Assembly: GCA_963704975.1 (NCBI GenBank)
Contig: CAVPIK010000002.1
Span: forward strand, 62,001-126,000
DNA: 64,000 nt
Direction of reading: 5' to 3'
Origin: JAGNDO01 sp963704975
Lineage (GTDB): Bacteria; Chloroflexota; Anaerolineae; Caldilineales; Caldilineaceae
Below the pieces are notes generated by a model that saw only the letters and a list, made by a program, of their open reading frames with translations, had not been told where the DNA came from and searched no databases. This document shows, one piece after another, positions 1-8,946 of the stretch; within the stretch, counting starts at the first letter, position 1; every line of letters begins with the position of its first letter. Both the position numbers and the translations under genes were made by a program.

Positions 1-118
1 TGAAAAGATTGGTGCGCAACCAGCCCAACACCCCCACTTCAGTGATCGGCGCCTTGCGGGGTGCACTGGGATGGCTGGGATTAACCCATGCACCTGCTTC
101 AGAATTTGTCTGTGCCAT
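1..118 (-). CDS. aapM: AapM-like amino-acid ABC permease, N-terminal fragment
   Basis: Only the first 39 codons are inside the window; the gene runs off the left edge. It starts at an ATG ten bases after the stop codon of the AapQ-like permease, with a good ribosome site (AGGAGA) in the short gap, so the two are co-translated. The visible part is a polar cytoplasmic N-terminus (MAQTNSEAG..., then GVLGWLRTNLF) leading towards a first membrane segment. The call rests mainly on position: in the Aap/Bzt family the order is substrate-binding protein, AapQ, AapM, ATPase, which this locus follows. The partner function is import of polar amino acids through the inner membrane. Confidence 0.55.
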   Translation of the reverse strand, partial: MAQTNSEAGAWVNPSHPSAPRKAPITEVGVLGWLRTNLF

Positions 119-128
119 AAGGTTTCTC

Positions 129-1571
129 CTATCGCTCAACCAGAGCGACGCGACTGTTATACACGTTCATGAAGCCCGATGTGAGCAGACTGAGGGTCAG
201 ATAGGTGGCCATGATCAAGATAAACATCTGCACCTCTGCCCCCGACTGGTTCAACACCGTCAAGGAGACTTGGAAGAGATCCGGATAGCCGATGGCGATG
301 GCCAAACTGGAGTTCTTGGTCAGGTTGAGGAATTGGCTGGTCAGGGGTGGGATAATCACCCGCAAGGCCTGGGGCAGCACAATCATGCGCAGGGTTTCGC
401 CGGTCTTCAACCCCAAGGCCCGGGCCGCTTCCGTCTGGCCCTTGGACACGGAGTTGATACCCGCCCGCACAATTTCGGCAATGAAAGCCGCCGTATAGAG
501 CACCAATCCCAACAGCAGTCCCGCAAACTCAGGCGAGAACTCCAGGCCGCCCCGCAGATTGAAGCCCTGCAACGCTGGCTGGCTGAGATAGAGCGGCCCC
601 GGCGTATTCCACGTCAGGGTCTCCCCATTTTGCTCCAGATTGTAGAAGCGGAACTCGCCGGATCTATCGGTGCTGACCGTGTCCAGAACTGTGCCGTCGG
701 CCAAGGTCAGGTTGACCGGCACGTAGCGGATCGGGTCATCCACCCCCCGGTCAAACTCGCCGTTGCCGTTGTTATCCACAAAAAGGGTGCCCCGGTCGCC
801 CATACGCAACTCATAGGCCAAGTTGGACGGCAGGGATGCGGTCATGCTGGTAACAGCGAAGCCCAGGATGGCCACGACCAAGAAGGCCGCGATGCCGTGG
901 GGCATGGACATGCCCACCCGATCCTGGGCGTCCAGAGAGCGCCGGCGCAGATAGACGGCGATCCCCCCCACCACAACGCCCGCCAGCAACCAATAGAGCC
1001 AGGGACGACCAGATTCGGTCACATAAAACCAACTAAAGGCGATGCCCCGGTTGCTGAGGATGCCGACACCGGGCAAGGTGATACGATTGCTCAGATCTGG
1101 CAGCTTCAGGATCACCGCAAAATAAAGGAAGAACAATTGCACGAGCAAAGGCGTACTGCGGATCAACTCCACGTACGCCCCGGCGATGTTGCGTAACAAC
1201 CAGTTGTTGGAGAGCCGGGCAATACCAGTCAGAATCCCCAAAATGGTCGCCAGCACAATGCCGATCACAGCCACCCGCAGCGTATTGAATATGCCGGTGA
1301 TAAAAGCCCGGCCATAGCTCTCTTCGGGCGAAAAGGCCGGGCCTTCTGCAATGGCAAAGCCCGCCGTCTGTTTCAGAAAGTTGAAGTTGAAAGGCACCGC
1401 GCTGGTTCCGCCACTAGCGGCAGCCAGACGGGTGGACATGTTGTTGTACAAAAACGCAGTGAACGCCACAACGATGATCACAAAGATCACTTGGGCGATG
1501 ATCGCCAAGATGCGCGAATCGCGATAAAAGGGAATGCGTTCGGATGAGACGGCCGGGCCAGATGATGTCAT
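129..1571 (-). CDS. aapQ: AapQ/BztB-like amino-acid ABC transporter permease with an inserted SdrD_B-like segment
   Basis: A membrane permease of 480 residues from the general L-amino-acid ABC importer family. The first helix is near residues 20-42, followed by the family block ending YVELIRSTPLLVQLFFLYF. The EAA loop that contacts the ATPase is at about 378-405 (EAARALGLKTGETLRMIVLP). The frame is intact. Between two membrane segments, residues about 255-325 form a polar insert. It contains an aspartate/asparagine-rich calcium-type loop (VDNNGNGEFD, about 265-274) and then TDRSGEFRFYNL (about 301-312), the layout of SdrD_B or dockerin-like modules. I do not know this insert from AapQ proteins. 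The insert would face outside the cytoplasm. The gene lies between the frameshifted binding-protein gene and aapM. Confidence 0.88.
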   Translation of the reverse strand: MTSSGPAVSSERIPFYRDSRILAIIAQVIFVIIVVAFTAFLYNNMSTRLAAASGGTSAVPFNFNFLKQTAGFAIAEGPAFSPEESYGRAFITGIFNTLRVAVIGIVLATILGILTGIARLSNNWLLRNIAGAYVELIRSTPLLVQLFFLYFAVILKLPDLSNRITLPGVGILSNRGIAFSWFYVTESGRPWLYWLLAGVVVGGIAVYLRRRSLDAQDRVGMSMPHGIAAFLVVAILGFAVTSMTASLPSNLAYELRMGDRGTLFVDNNGNGEFDRGVDDPIRYVPVNLTLADGTVLDTVSTDRSGEFRFYNLEQNGETLTWNTPGPLYLSQPALQGFNLRGGLEFSPEFAGLLLGLVLYTAAFIAEIVRAGINSVSKGQTEAARALGLKTGETLRMIVLPQALRVIIPPLTSQFLNLTKNSSLAIAIGYPDLFQVSLTVLNQSGAEVQMFILIMATYLTLSLLTSGFMNVYNSRVALVER

Positions 1572-1736
1572 AAGATTCTAACCTGTGTGAATGGGTCGGC
1601 GGCTGTCCGACAACAGGCAGTGTGCTTAACCTGAGCACATGCGCCATCCATGGAGAGGAGGCCAATTGGATTTGAGACACAAGGGATGAACTGCGGAGAG
1701 TGCCACTTCTTCAGATGTCGAAGCGGCTTGCTGGTT

Positions 1737-1795
1737 TTCCCCTGATGAAGGAGACTGGCAAAGGTGCAAAATGCCGGTCTCCCTCATCAGGGGAA
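1737..1795. repeat. imperfect palindrome downstream of the aapJ-like gene
   Basis: Inverted repeat with 19-base arms (1737-1755 and 1777-1795, 17 pairs matching) around a 21-base loop. It stands next to the perfect hairpin at 1800-1834 in the gap between the binding-protein stop and the aapQ start. A tandem hairpin pair between a binding-protein gene and its permease gene is the usual way to set excess binding protein over permease. Confidence 0.6.
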
Positions 1796-1799
1796 TAGA

Positions 1800-1834
1800 C
1801 CGATTTGGGGCCAAGGATCCTGGCCCCAAATCGG
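1800..1834 (-). terminator. hairpin between aapJ-like and aapQ genes
   Basis: Perfect 14-base arms (1800-1813 and 1821-1834; arm CCGATTTGGGGCCA) with a 7-base loop, starting 14 bases after the reconstructed stop codon of the binding-protein gene. There is no T-run, so it is more likely an mRNA stabiliser or partial terminator than a strong intrinsic terminator. Confidence 0.6.
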
Positions 1835-1847
1835 TGGTGGTGCGGTG

Positions 1848-2976
1848 TTAGCGGAATGGGCGGCGCGTACATCAGACCACCCTGGGTGTACAGGCTGTTC
1901 TGTCCACGGGGCAGAGAGAAGGGAGTCGCCGGCCCCAGGTTGCGGTCGTAGATCTCGCCGTAGTTGCCCACGGCCTTGATCACCTTGACCATGAAGTCGT
2001 TGGGCAGGCCCACCTTGGCGCCCATGTCGCCCTCAACGCCCAGGATACGCTGGATGTTCGGGTCTTCGCTGTCCATCATCTCATCCACATTGGCCTGGTG
2101 ATGCCGTACTCTTCGGCATTGATCAGGCCAAAGATGGTCCAACGCACGGCGTCGGCCCAGGTCGGATCGCCCTGGAAGACGGCACCGGCCAGAGGCTCCT
2201 TGGACATGGTGACGTCCAGAATCATGTGGTCATCAGGAGCGGCCAACTTGGTGCGGCTGCTGACCAGACCGGACTTGTCGGTGGTGATAGCCATCACAGC
2301 GACCTTCGTCATAGGCGGCCAAGGTCTTGTCGTTGTCCTCGAAGACCACGGGGGTGAAGTCGATGCCTCGGGCCCGGAAGTTGTCGGCCAGGTTCAGTTC
2401 GGTGGTGGTGCCGCTCTGCACACAGATCGTGGCGCCATCCATCTCTTCCAGGGTGGCAATGTTCGCTGGCCTTGCGCACCATCATGCCCTGGCCGTCATA
2501 GAAGTTGACGGGCATGAATTCCATGCCGACCTCGGCGCTGTCCCGGGTCAGTGGTCCAGGTGGAGTTGCGGAAGAGGACGTCAACCTCGCCGGACTTGAC
2601 CAGCGGTGAAGCGGTCGCTGCCGCTGGCGTAGCGGAACTGCGACGGCTTGGTGGCGTCGCCCAACACGGCGGCAGCCACGGCCCGGCAGAAGTCCACGTC
2701 AAAACCGGTGAAATTGCCGTCGGTGTCCAAGTTGCCGAAACCGGGCACTTGGTTGTTGACGCCACAGACCAACTCGCCCCGGGCCTGTACAGCCTGGAGC
2801 AGACCACCGGCATTGGCTGCCGGGGCTGCGCCATCGGCCGGCACTTCCACCACCACGGTGACTTCCCGGGTGACTTCCACAACCTCGCCGGTGGCCGGTG
2901 CCGCGGTGCCACAGGCGGCCATCACAAGGACCACCACCAACAGGAAGGCGGTCAGCATCATTGTTCGTTTATTCAT
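1848..2976 (-). CDS. aapJ: AapJ/BztA-like amino-acid ABC substrate-binding lipoprotein (multiply frameshifted)
   Basis: The secreted binding protein of the Aap importer. It starts at ATG 2976 (MNKRTMM) behind AAAAGGAGC. A lipoprotein signal ends at VMAAC, and the mature N-terminus has the VTREVTVVVEV stretch common in Chloroflexota binding proteins. Family blocks follow in different frames: LVCGVNNQVPGF, VDVLFRNSTWT, FMPVNFYDGQGMMV, ATICVQSGTTTELN, NAEEYGIT, LGVEGDMGAKVGL, and the terminal YAPPFR just before TAA 1848-1850. At least six frame changes (near 2610, 2550, 2470, 2310, 2100 and 1855) separate them. Total length fits a 370-residue AapJ with nothing missing, so this is a real gene damaged by indels, probably sequencing errors. 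As written the DNA cannot encode the protein. Confidence 0.8.
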
Positions 2977-3498
2977 GGGCAAAGCTCCTTTTGAAAAGAT
3001 GTACTGCATTGAAAAAAAACATATCAACGGCTAAACCTGATGTTTCTCTAGGTGACGACACAGAGGAGTCAAGATCCTGCGCGATTGTCTCTGGAAAATC
3101 AGATCAAGCTAAAAACGCACGACAACAGCGGATTGACTGCAAACAATCTTTCTGTCGAATACAGCCAATGGCTTGCAGGCACAAGAAAGGTTTATCTTAT
3201 TCTATTTTGAGGTTGCATCAATACCAGTTTTGGGCGGGTGGTTCAACTGAAACAGCAAATTGCGTGGACAAAACCGGAGCCGTCTTTTCTATCAGGGCTG
3301 TATTCTGTCATGGGGTGGCAGAACAGACAGCCATTACGAGCAACTACTGATATGAGACCGCGTGGCAGGGCAGACTATAGCACGGTGAGTTTGTTCTGTC
3401 AAGCTACGCGCTTCAATTTGGCAAAAACACGCCAGATCAGCCCAAAATAGGGTAAATGGAGGGGTTTCGAGGGGGTAACGGAGGGAAAAACCGATGGA
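2977..3498. other. gene-poor stretch upstream of the amino-acid importer
   Basis: About 520 bases without a convincing gene; the short open frames here have no recognisable protein. It is AT-richer than its flanks and should hold the promoter of the aapJ-Q-M operon reading leftwards. A possible minus-strand sigma-70-like pair is TTGACT (complement of 3067-3072) and TAGAGA (complement of 3045-3050) with a 16-base spacer, but this is weak. No strong inverted repeat was seen. Confidence 0.4.
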
Positions 3499-4292
3499 TC
3501 ATGCCAATTCTGCCAGCACTTGGCTACCCGTACGCCCAGGCTGCAAGGCGGTTTCCTTGACAATCTGCCCGTCCCGCAGGGTGAGCACCCGGTCCGCCTG
3601 GCTGGCCGTGCGCAGATCGTGGGTGGCCAACAGCACGCCGTGACGCCCCGTGTCCGCCAAGGCGCGCAGCCGGGCGGTGATCTGCCGGGCGGTGGCGCTG
3701 TCCAGGTTGGCCGTGGGCTCGTCGGCCAGGATCAAGGGCGGGTTGGCGGCCAGGGATCGGGCAATCGCCACCAACTGTTGCTGTCCGCCGGAAAGCTCGG
3801 CGGGGAAGCGCTCGGCCATGCCCATCAACCCCAGCTCGGCCAGGATCTCCCCGCTGCGGGCGTGGGCGTCAAAGGGCGGGCGCAACATCAGGCGCAGGGG
3901 CAGCCCCACATTCTGGCGCACGGTGAAGCCGGGGAAGAGGTTGTAGCTCTGATAGATCGTGCCCACGGCCCGGCCCCGCAGATCCGCCAACTCGTTGACG
4001 GTCAGGCTCGGCCAGATCCTGGCCCAACAGAACGACCGTGCCCTGATCCGGCATCTCCAGCCCGGCCAACAGCCCAAGCAACGTAGTCTTACCGCTGCCC
4101 GTCGGCCCCACCAGGGCCACCATCTCCCCGGCGTGGACGGTCAAGCTGACCCCGTTCACCGCCTGCACCGGGCCGGCTTCCGTGGCGTGCTGCTTGAACA
4201 GATCCGACAGCCTGCACCAGTTTTCGATTCTTGCCCGTGGCGGATTGGGGAATAGGTTTTGAGATAGGTTGGGTAGCGGTTTTCTCATTCAT
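3499..4292 (-). CDS. ABC transporter ATPase, LolD/MacB type (frameshifted)
   Basis: ATP-binding subunit of an export-type or lipoprotein-type ABC transporter. The N-terminal part (start ATG 4292 or 4288) carries AVNGVSLTVHAGEM and the Walker A motif GPTGSGKTT. After a frame change near 4010-4020 the chain continues with the Q-loop region (IYQSYNLFPGF), signature LSGGQQQ, Walker B LILADEP and H-loop ATHD. A second frame ambiguity lies in the first 30 codons. The length is normal for the LolD/MacB ATPase family. Its natural partner is probably the FtsX-type permease at 6796-8134 on the same strand, from which it is now separated by an oppositely oriented MFS gene and two small membrane-protein genes. 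Substrate unknown. Confidence 0.8.
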
Positions 4293-4443
4293 AATAGATT
4301 TTCCTTATCCGGGCATCCGGGTCTGTTCTGGACATCCCGCACCGTAGAAATTATAATCTTTGAGTTGTGCACTGGCGACCCCTGTCTTACCATACAGACG
4401 GTTGTGGTCGCTTCAAGATATGGCCGGACTTGAAGCTAATTGC

Positions 4444-4548
4444 TTTACCGCCGAGAGCGCCGAGGGGGCGCAGAGATTCGCAGAGGGAAACCCTTCTTTC
4501 TTTGCGTCCTCTGCGTCTTTGCAGTTCTCTGCGCCCTCGGCGGTTAAA
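4444..4548. repeat. palindromic intergenic element upstream of the MFS gene
   Basis: Two arms of about 42 bases (4444-4486 and 4508-4548) pair imperfectly; the outer ends TTTACCGCCGAG and CTCGGCGGTTAAA match. The arms are built from short GCAGAG/CTCTGC units. It lies 19 bases before the MFS start codon, inside its leader. The GCGCAGAG...CTCTGCGCC composition recalls the dispersed palindromes seen in many environmental genomes (from memory). No protein is encoded. Confidence 0.7.
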
Positions 4549-4566
4549 TTGTTGAAAGGCATTCCC

Positions 4567-5760
4567 ATGCAGCCCAATTCCCGCAATGTCGCCATCCTCT
4601 TCTTCACCCTGGTCGTGGTCATGATGGGCTTCGGCATGATCATCCCCATCTTCCCGTACTACATCAAAGAATTTGGCGCTGGCGGCAGCGAGTTGGGTCT
4701 GCTCATGGCCATCTTCGCCATCATGCAGTTCATCTTCGCCCCCATCTGGGGCCAGCTTTCGGACCGAGTGGGCCGCAAGCCTTTGCTTCTGCTGGGCGTC
4801 ACCGGCAACGCCATCTCCTTGCTGCTCTTCGGCCTCTCCACCCAACTGTGGATGCTCTTTGCGGCCCGGGCCTTGGGCGGCATCCTCTCGTCGGCCACCA
4901 TGCCCACGGCCATGGCCTTCATCGGCGACAGCACATCCGAAGAGAACCGGGGCGGCGGCATGGGGGTGATGGGGGCCGCCATGGGCGTCGGCATGATCCT
5001 GGGGCCAGGGCTGGGCGGCTGGCTGGCCGAAAGCTCCCTCTCCTTGCCCTTCTTTGTGGCCGCCGGTCTCTCGGTTGTGGCCCTGATCCTGATCTATTTG
5101 ATCCTGCCCGAATCCCTGCCCGCTGAACATCGAGAAAGCACGACCGATCGGGTCAAAGGGCCTGAATTCAGCCAATTGTGGCGGGCCTTGTTGGGACCGT
5201 TGGGGCTCTTGCTCTTCATGGCCTTTTTGGTCAGCTTCGCCCTCACCAATTTCGAGGGCATCTTTGGCCTCTATGCCCTGGAACGATTCGACTACAGCGC
5301 CCAGCGGGTGGGCACTATCCTGATGGTGGTGGGGGTGATCGGCACCATCGTCCAGGGCGGCCTCACCGGTCCCCTGACCCGGCGCTTCGGCGAGGCCACC
5401 ATGATCAAGGTCTCCCTCTTCGGCAGCGCCATCGGCTTTGCCCTCATGCTCACCGCCACCACCTTTGCCACGGTCCTGCTCACCGTGGGCTTTTTCGTCC
5501 TCTGCAACAGCATGTTGCGCCCGGCGGTCTCTTCCCTCACCTCCCGCCAAGCCACCATGGGCCAAGGCGTGGCAATGGGCCTCAACAACTCCTTCATGAG
5601 CCTGGGCCGCATCATCGGCCCCATCTGGGCCGGGACCATCTTCGACGTCAACCTCCACTACCCCTACATCACCGGGGCCATCATCATGGCCATCGGCTTT
5701 GTCGTCGCCCTGGTCTGGCTCACCCAGCCTCGCATCTCCCCCCGTCCGCCCTGGAACTGA
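4567..5760 (+). CDS. MFS drug-type transporter (Bmr/TetA-like)
   Basis: Intact 397-residue major facilitator. The start chosen is ATG 4567 (MQPNSRNVAIL), which begins right before helix 1 and follows an AAAGG; an open frame continues upstream but only across the palindromic element. Helix 1 holds GFGMIIPIFPYY. The loop 2-3 motif A is GQLSDRVGRKP. The motif C-like MGVGMILGPGLGGWLA sits in helix 5. Twelve hydrophobic segments are visible with a central polar loop (RESTTDRVKGPE). The family exports drugs or small metabolites with proton antiport; no substrate can be read from sequence. It is oriented opposite to every neighbour between 3.5 and 8.7 kb, suggesting insertion into a once continuous ABC-transporter locus. 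Confidence 0.88.
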   Translation: MQPNSRNVAILFFTLVVVMMGFGMIIPIFPYYIKEFGAGGSELGLLMAIFAIMQFIFAPIWGQLSDRVGRKPLLLLGVTGNAISLLLFGLSTQLWMLFAARALGGILSSATMPTAMAFIGDSTSEENRGGGMGVMGAAMGVGMILGPGLGGWLAESSLSLPFFVAAGLSVVALILIYLILPESLPAEHRESTTDRVKGPEFSQLWRALLGPLGLLLFMAFLVSFALTNFEGIFGLYALERFDYSAQRVGTILMVVGVIGTIVQGGLTGPLTRRFGEATMIKVSLFGSAIGFALMLTATTFATVLLTVGFFVLCNSMLRPAVSSLTSRQATMGQGVAMGLNNSFMSLGRIIGPIWAGTIFDVNLHYPYITGAIIMAIGFVVALVWLTQPRISPRPPWN

Positions 5761-5763
5761 CCC

Positions 5764-6191
5764 CAGTGTAGCAGCCAGATAGTCAACGAAAGCATGAAGG
5801 TGGCCAACGCCGTGGCCGCATGGGCCGCGCTCGAGGGTCGTCCCCGGCCCCACGCCCAGGACGATGTTCATCAGCCGGGTGACGGCCACGCTGCCGCTGA
5901 TCAGCAGGGCCAGGGCGCTGATGCAGACGATGGTGAAGAGATAGAAGCGGTGAAAGGCCACATCCTCCGGCCTGGCCCGCTGGAACTGCTCCCGCAGCCA
6001 GCGCCAATGCACATACCACAGGGGCAGCGCCGCCACCACAATCCCCAACCCGGACGCAATCGCATTGCGCACCGCGCATCCGCATCCACCCCCAGGGCAA
6101 AGCGCAACACCCCGCTCACCAAATAGACCGCGGCGAAGTAGAATGCCGCCAACGATATGGATGTGACTGAGTAAAGGTAGAAATTTAGCAT
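5764..6191 (-). CDS. DUF5671-like small membrane protein (frameshifted)
   Basis: Starts at ATG 6191 (MLNFYLYSVTSISLAAFYFAA) after GGAG. One frame gives helix 1 and VSGVLRFALG. After a frame change near 6075 another gives IASGLGIVVAALPLWYVHWRW followed by FHRFYLFTIVCISALALLISG. A third frame near 5800 gives AATALATFMLSLTIWLLHW. These four membrane segments and the HWRW motif fit the DUF5671 family of unknown function. The 3' end cannot be fixed: the last matching frame runs on antisense into the MFS gene as far as about 5664. It follows another membrane-protein gene by 40 bases. Confidence 0.55.
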
Positions 6192-6230
6192 GATCGTTTC
6201 TCCTTTCAAATTTGCTTTCTCACCACAGTG

Positions 6231-6770
6231 CTAGCCAGTGGTTCGCTCATAAATCGTTCGATAAATCCGAGGCGTCAACCACCATCCGGCAAGAATGAAG
6301 ATCAAGCTTGGAACGCCAATAAAGATGGCATAAGGAACTGTCAGGGAAGTTACACTACTCCAGAAGTTCAGCGGCAAATTTCCCTCGTAGTCGCCTATTT
6401 GATAAAGACGAGCCCCTCCCCATGCGGCTGCAAACAACAAACCCATTATGCCGAGATTGAGAATGGCAACCACACTTCCAAACGTCATCAAACCGATACG
6501 ACGGCTTTGCGCAGGCGTCAGAATTGTTGGTAGCTTGCGCTCAAAAACAAATGCCAAAATCCATCCTGTGATAGTGCCTATAATTCCGGAAGGAATCCCG
6601 CCCACGAATAGTCCTATGACAGTGGAGGATACAATTCCCTCCCACCATGGCGCTTCTATCCTTGAAACTAAAGCAATGATGCCGAAACTTGCTCCATAGC
6701 AGATCGCAAGGATGACACAGATCGCAGCAACAATCCCACCACTTGCCAATACTCGTGTTGAACGTTTCAT
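6231..6770 (-). CDS. hypothetical integral membrane protein
   Basis: A 179-residue protein with four or five hydrophobic segments (SGGIVAAICVILAICYG, GIVSSTVIGLFVGGIPSGI, IGLMTFGSVVAILNLGIMG, YAIFIGVPSLIFILAGWW). The start ATG 6770 (MKRSTRV) follows GGTGAGAG. I do not recognise a family. A glycine-rich helix-loop-helix in the middle resembles small channel-like or chaperone-like membrane proteins, but no function can be given. The gene is visibly AT-richer than its neighbours and lies 25 bases after the FtsX-type permease, so it may share that operon. Confidence 0.65.
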   Translation of the reverse strand: MKRSTRVLASGGIVAAICVILAICYGASFGIIALVSRIEAPWWEGIVSSTVIGLFVGGIPSGIIGTITGWILAFVFERKLPTILTPAQSRRIGLMTFGSVVAILNLGIMGLLFAAAWGGARLYQIGDYEGNLPLNFWSSVTSLTVPYAIFIGVPSLIFILAGWWLTPRIYRTIYERTTG

Positions 6771-6795
6771 CTCTCTCACCGCCTTAATCAACCAA

Positions 6796-8134
6796 TCAAC
6801 GTCTCTTCCGCCCCACCCGCCACCACACCGGCCCCGCCCCCACCCAGGCAGACAGCAGCGCGCCCAGCAGATCGGCCAGGATGATCCCAACGGCCAGCCA
6901 GCCGTTGCCCCGTCCGCTGGACCCGGCCCAGTTGACCAGGGCCATGATCCCGCCCAAGCTGCCCGCGCCCAGGGCCACGATGGCATATTCCAGCAAGATC
7001 AGCCGCCGCACCCGGCCCGGTCGAGCGCCCAGGGCCACCAACAGGGCGTATTCCTGCCGCCGCTCCCAGGCCGCCAGGGCCGCCGCGGTCAGGACCAGTC
7101 CGGCCCCGGCGGTCAACACGCCCCCGGCCACCCAAAAGGCGAACGCCGCGAGGCCGCCATCGGTCTGCCAACTGTCCAGCCAGGCCAGGGCCGCCAGCCC
7201 CACGCTGTACGCCCCGGTGGTCAGGGCCAGACTCATCCCCGCGGTGTGCCGGGGGTGGCGGGCCAATCCCTGCACGGCCAGGCTCCACAGGGGCGCGTGG
7301 CCCGGTGTCGGCAGCAGAAAGGTGAGCCGGGTCACGGTCCACCCTGCTGCGGTGAGAAGCACACTCAGGCCCAAGGCGATGGCCGTGAGGGCCAGAGCCG
7401 CCCGGCCCCCCAACAGGGCCAGGGCCGGGACCAAAGTCAGCACGGCGGCGAAGATCGTGCCGTAGACGCTGGTGCGCAGGGCCTGCATCCCGGCCAAAAT
7501 GGGCCGAGGCGTGGAACGCAACGTCTGGGCCGCCGAAAAGCCGGTGGCGGCCAGCACGGAGATGCCCATGAACATGCCCCCGGCCAACAATCCGGTCAAC
7601 CCGGCCACGCCCACGGCCAGGGGCGACAGGGCGTAGGCCCCGGCCAGCCCAAAATAGTCCACGGCGGCGGGCCAACTCAACCGGCTGATCCCCACGCCCA
7701 AAACCAGGCCGACCCCGCTCCCCAACACCCCGGCGGCCAGACTTTCCAAGAGCAGGATGGCGGCCAATTCCCAGCGGTTCAGCCCCAGGGCCAGGAAGAG
7801 GGCCAACTCCCCCTGCCGCCGCTCCACGCTGGCCAGATAGGCGTTGGCCAACCCCAGCCCGCCGATCAACACGGTCACCACCCCGGCCCCCACCAACACC
7901 CCGGCGGGACCGATGACATCCAAAAGCAGGGGCGGCAACAACCAGCCCTGGACAAAGATCTTGCCTGTTCCCGCCCCCGTCCCCACCTGCACGGCCAGAG
8001 TTGAGCCACGCCATCAACACGCCCACGCCCGGGGCCAGCCCCACCAAGGCCAGCAAGATCAACTGCCGTTCCCGCCGGGCCACGGAGCGCAGATAGGCCG
8101 GGGCCATGCGCCAAAACCGCCGCCAGCGCATCAT
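6796..8134 (-). CDS. FtsX/MacB-type ABC transporter permease (one frameshift)
   Basis: Membrane subunit of an ABC exporter of the FtsX-like permease class. The start ATG 8134 (MMRWRRFWRMAPAYL) overlaps the stop codon of the PadR gene as ATGA. The first 50 residues are in one frame; after an apparent one-base change near 8000 the rest (398 residues) follows. Two FtsX-like blocks are visible: GVLVGAGVVTVLIGGLGLANAYLASVERRQGE with LFLALGLNRWELAAILLLES, and a C-terminal copy with RRQEYALLVALGARPGRVRRLILLEYA. The repeated 'ALG' plus 'LLE' coupling helices are typical. The translational overlap implies PadR control. The ATPase partner is probably at 3499-4292. Confidence 0.8.
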
Positions 8135-8679
8135 GATCCGCCCCCGTGTGCCACGCGCAACAGCCGTTCCTCAATGCGGTCCAGCCAGGCCAGATCCGCC
8201 TCGGCGTGCAAAATCGCCCCATCCAACAGACTGGCCGTGACCGGATCGCCGTCCGCCTCCGCCTCGGTCAACGCCCGCTCCAGATCCCGCAGATTCTGCA
8301 AATGCACCGTGCGCTGCTGCCACAGCAGATCCGCCAACCGATCCGGCTGGTCCATCACCCCGGCCAGGACGCTCAACTTCAAATAGAAGTCATCCTTCAA
8401 CTGGCGGCTGGACTGCACCGGGCTGCTCGTCCATTCGTCCAACGCCCCCGCCCCCGCCTCCGTCACCTGAAAGACCTTGCGGTCCGGCAACCCCTCCTGG
8501 GCCACCTGCTCCGCCAGCCGGATCAGCCCCTCCCGCTCCAAAATGCGCAGGTTGTTGTACACCTGGGCCTCCCGCAAAGACCACAGGGGGCCGAGCTGCT
8601 CGTCCACCCGCTTTTTCAGTTCGTAACCGTGGGCCGGTTCATCCGCCAGCAAGGCCAGCAGGGCATGTTTGATGGACAT
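8131..8679 (-). CDS. PadR-family transcriptional regulator
   Basis: 182-residue PadR repressor. The start ATG 8679 (MSIKHALLALLADEP) is preferred over an upstream frame because the family begins exactly here. The N-terminal winged helix spans residues about 1-75 (HGYELKKRVDEQLG, VYNNLRILEREGLI, KVFQVTEAG). The C-terminal part (about 85-175) is a helical Vir_act_alpha-like dimerisation domain. The stop TGA overlaps the ATG of the permease gene, so both are translated together. A perfect inverted repeat sits 19 bases upstream of the start codon. PadR proteins of this type usually repress the adjacent transporter genes and are released by the compound the transporter exports. Confidence 0.9.
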   Translation of the reverse strand: MSIKHALLALLADEPAHGYELKKRVDEQLGPLWSLREAQVYNNLRILEREGLIRLAEQVAQEGLPDRKVFQVTEAGAGALDEWTSSPVQSSRQLKDDFYLKLSVLAGVMDQPDRLADLLWQQRTVHLQNLRDLERALTEAEADGDPVTASLLDGAILHAEADLAWLDRIEERLLRVAHGGGS

Positions 8680-8697
8680 GGATTTCCTATACTTATG

Positions 8698-8712
8698 ATA
8701 GTTAGTAACTAT
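8698..8712. promoter_or_regulatory. putative PadR operator
   Basis: ATAGTTA-G-TAACTAT, a perfect 7-base inverted repeat with a one-base centre, in the promoter region of the padR-permease operon. A half-site-like copy (GGTTAGTATAT) follows at 8713-8723. Position, symmetry and the neighbouring PadR gene support an autoregulatory site. Confidence 0.6.
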
Positions 8713-8781
8713 GGTTAGTATATGCGCGAAAAATGGGTTTGTCAAGGGGGAGATAGAGGATTCAGTAGTGGAAGCGCGTAA

Positions 8782-8848
8782 GGGCACGGGTTGCGGCGGC
8801 AAACATGGCCTTGAGACGATGAATCTACCTTCCGCCGCACCCGTGCCC
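8782..8848. repeat. palindromic element, first of a tandem pair
   Basis: Arms at 8782-8799 (GGGCACGGG then TGCGGCGG) and 8832-8848 with a 32-base loop. It is a diverged relative of the second palindrome at 8875-8946. Both fill the gap between the divergent PadR promoter and the 3' end of the oxidoreductase gene. Confidence 0.7.
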
Positions 8849-8874
8849 GTCAGGCGATCATTCTGTCGTCAAGC

Positions 8875-8946
8875 GGGCATGGGAGCGGACGGCGATGCAC
8901 ATGTTTGCCTGCGGACACGATCCGTGCGCCGTCCGCACCCATGCCC
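8875..8946. repeat. palindromic element abutting the oxidoreductase stop codon
   Basis: Arms at 8875-8894 (GGGCATGGG then GCGGACGGCG) and 8927-8946. The right arm ends one base before the stop codon of the oxidoreductase gene (TAG, complement of 8947-8949). In that direction the gene therefore reads CGG-TAG-GGGCATGGG, and the element starts at the stop. Confidence 0.7.

Noticed and set aside
3000..3480. Short open frames in the AT-rich gap upstream of the amino-acid importer
   Set aside because: No ribosome sites, no recognisable protein sequence and no codon-use pattern like the neighbours.
4387..6072. A long minus-strand open frame of about 560 codons across the MFS gene
   Set aside because: Only its first part belongs to the small DUF5671-like protein; the remainder is low-complexity Gly/His/Asp sequence, the mirror of a GC-rich gene on the other strand.
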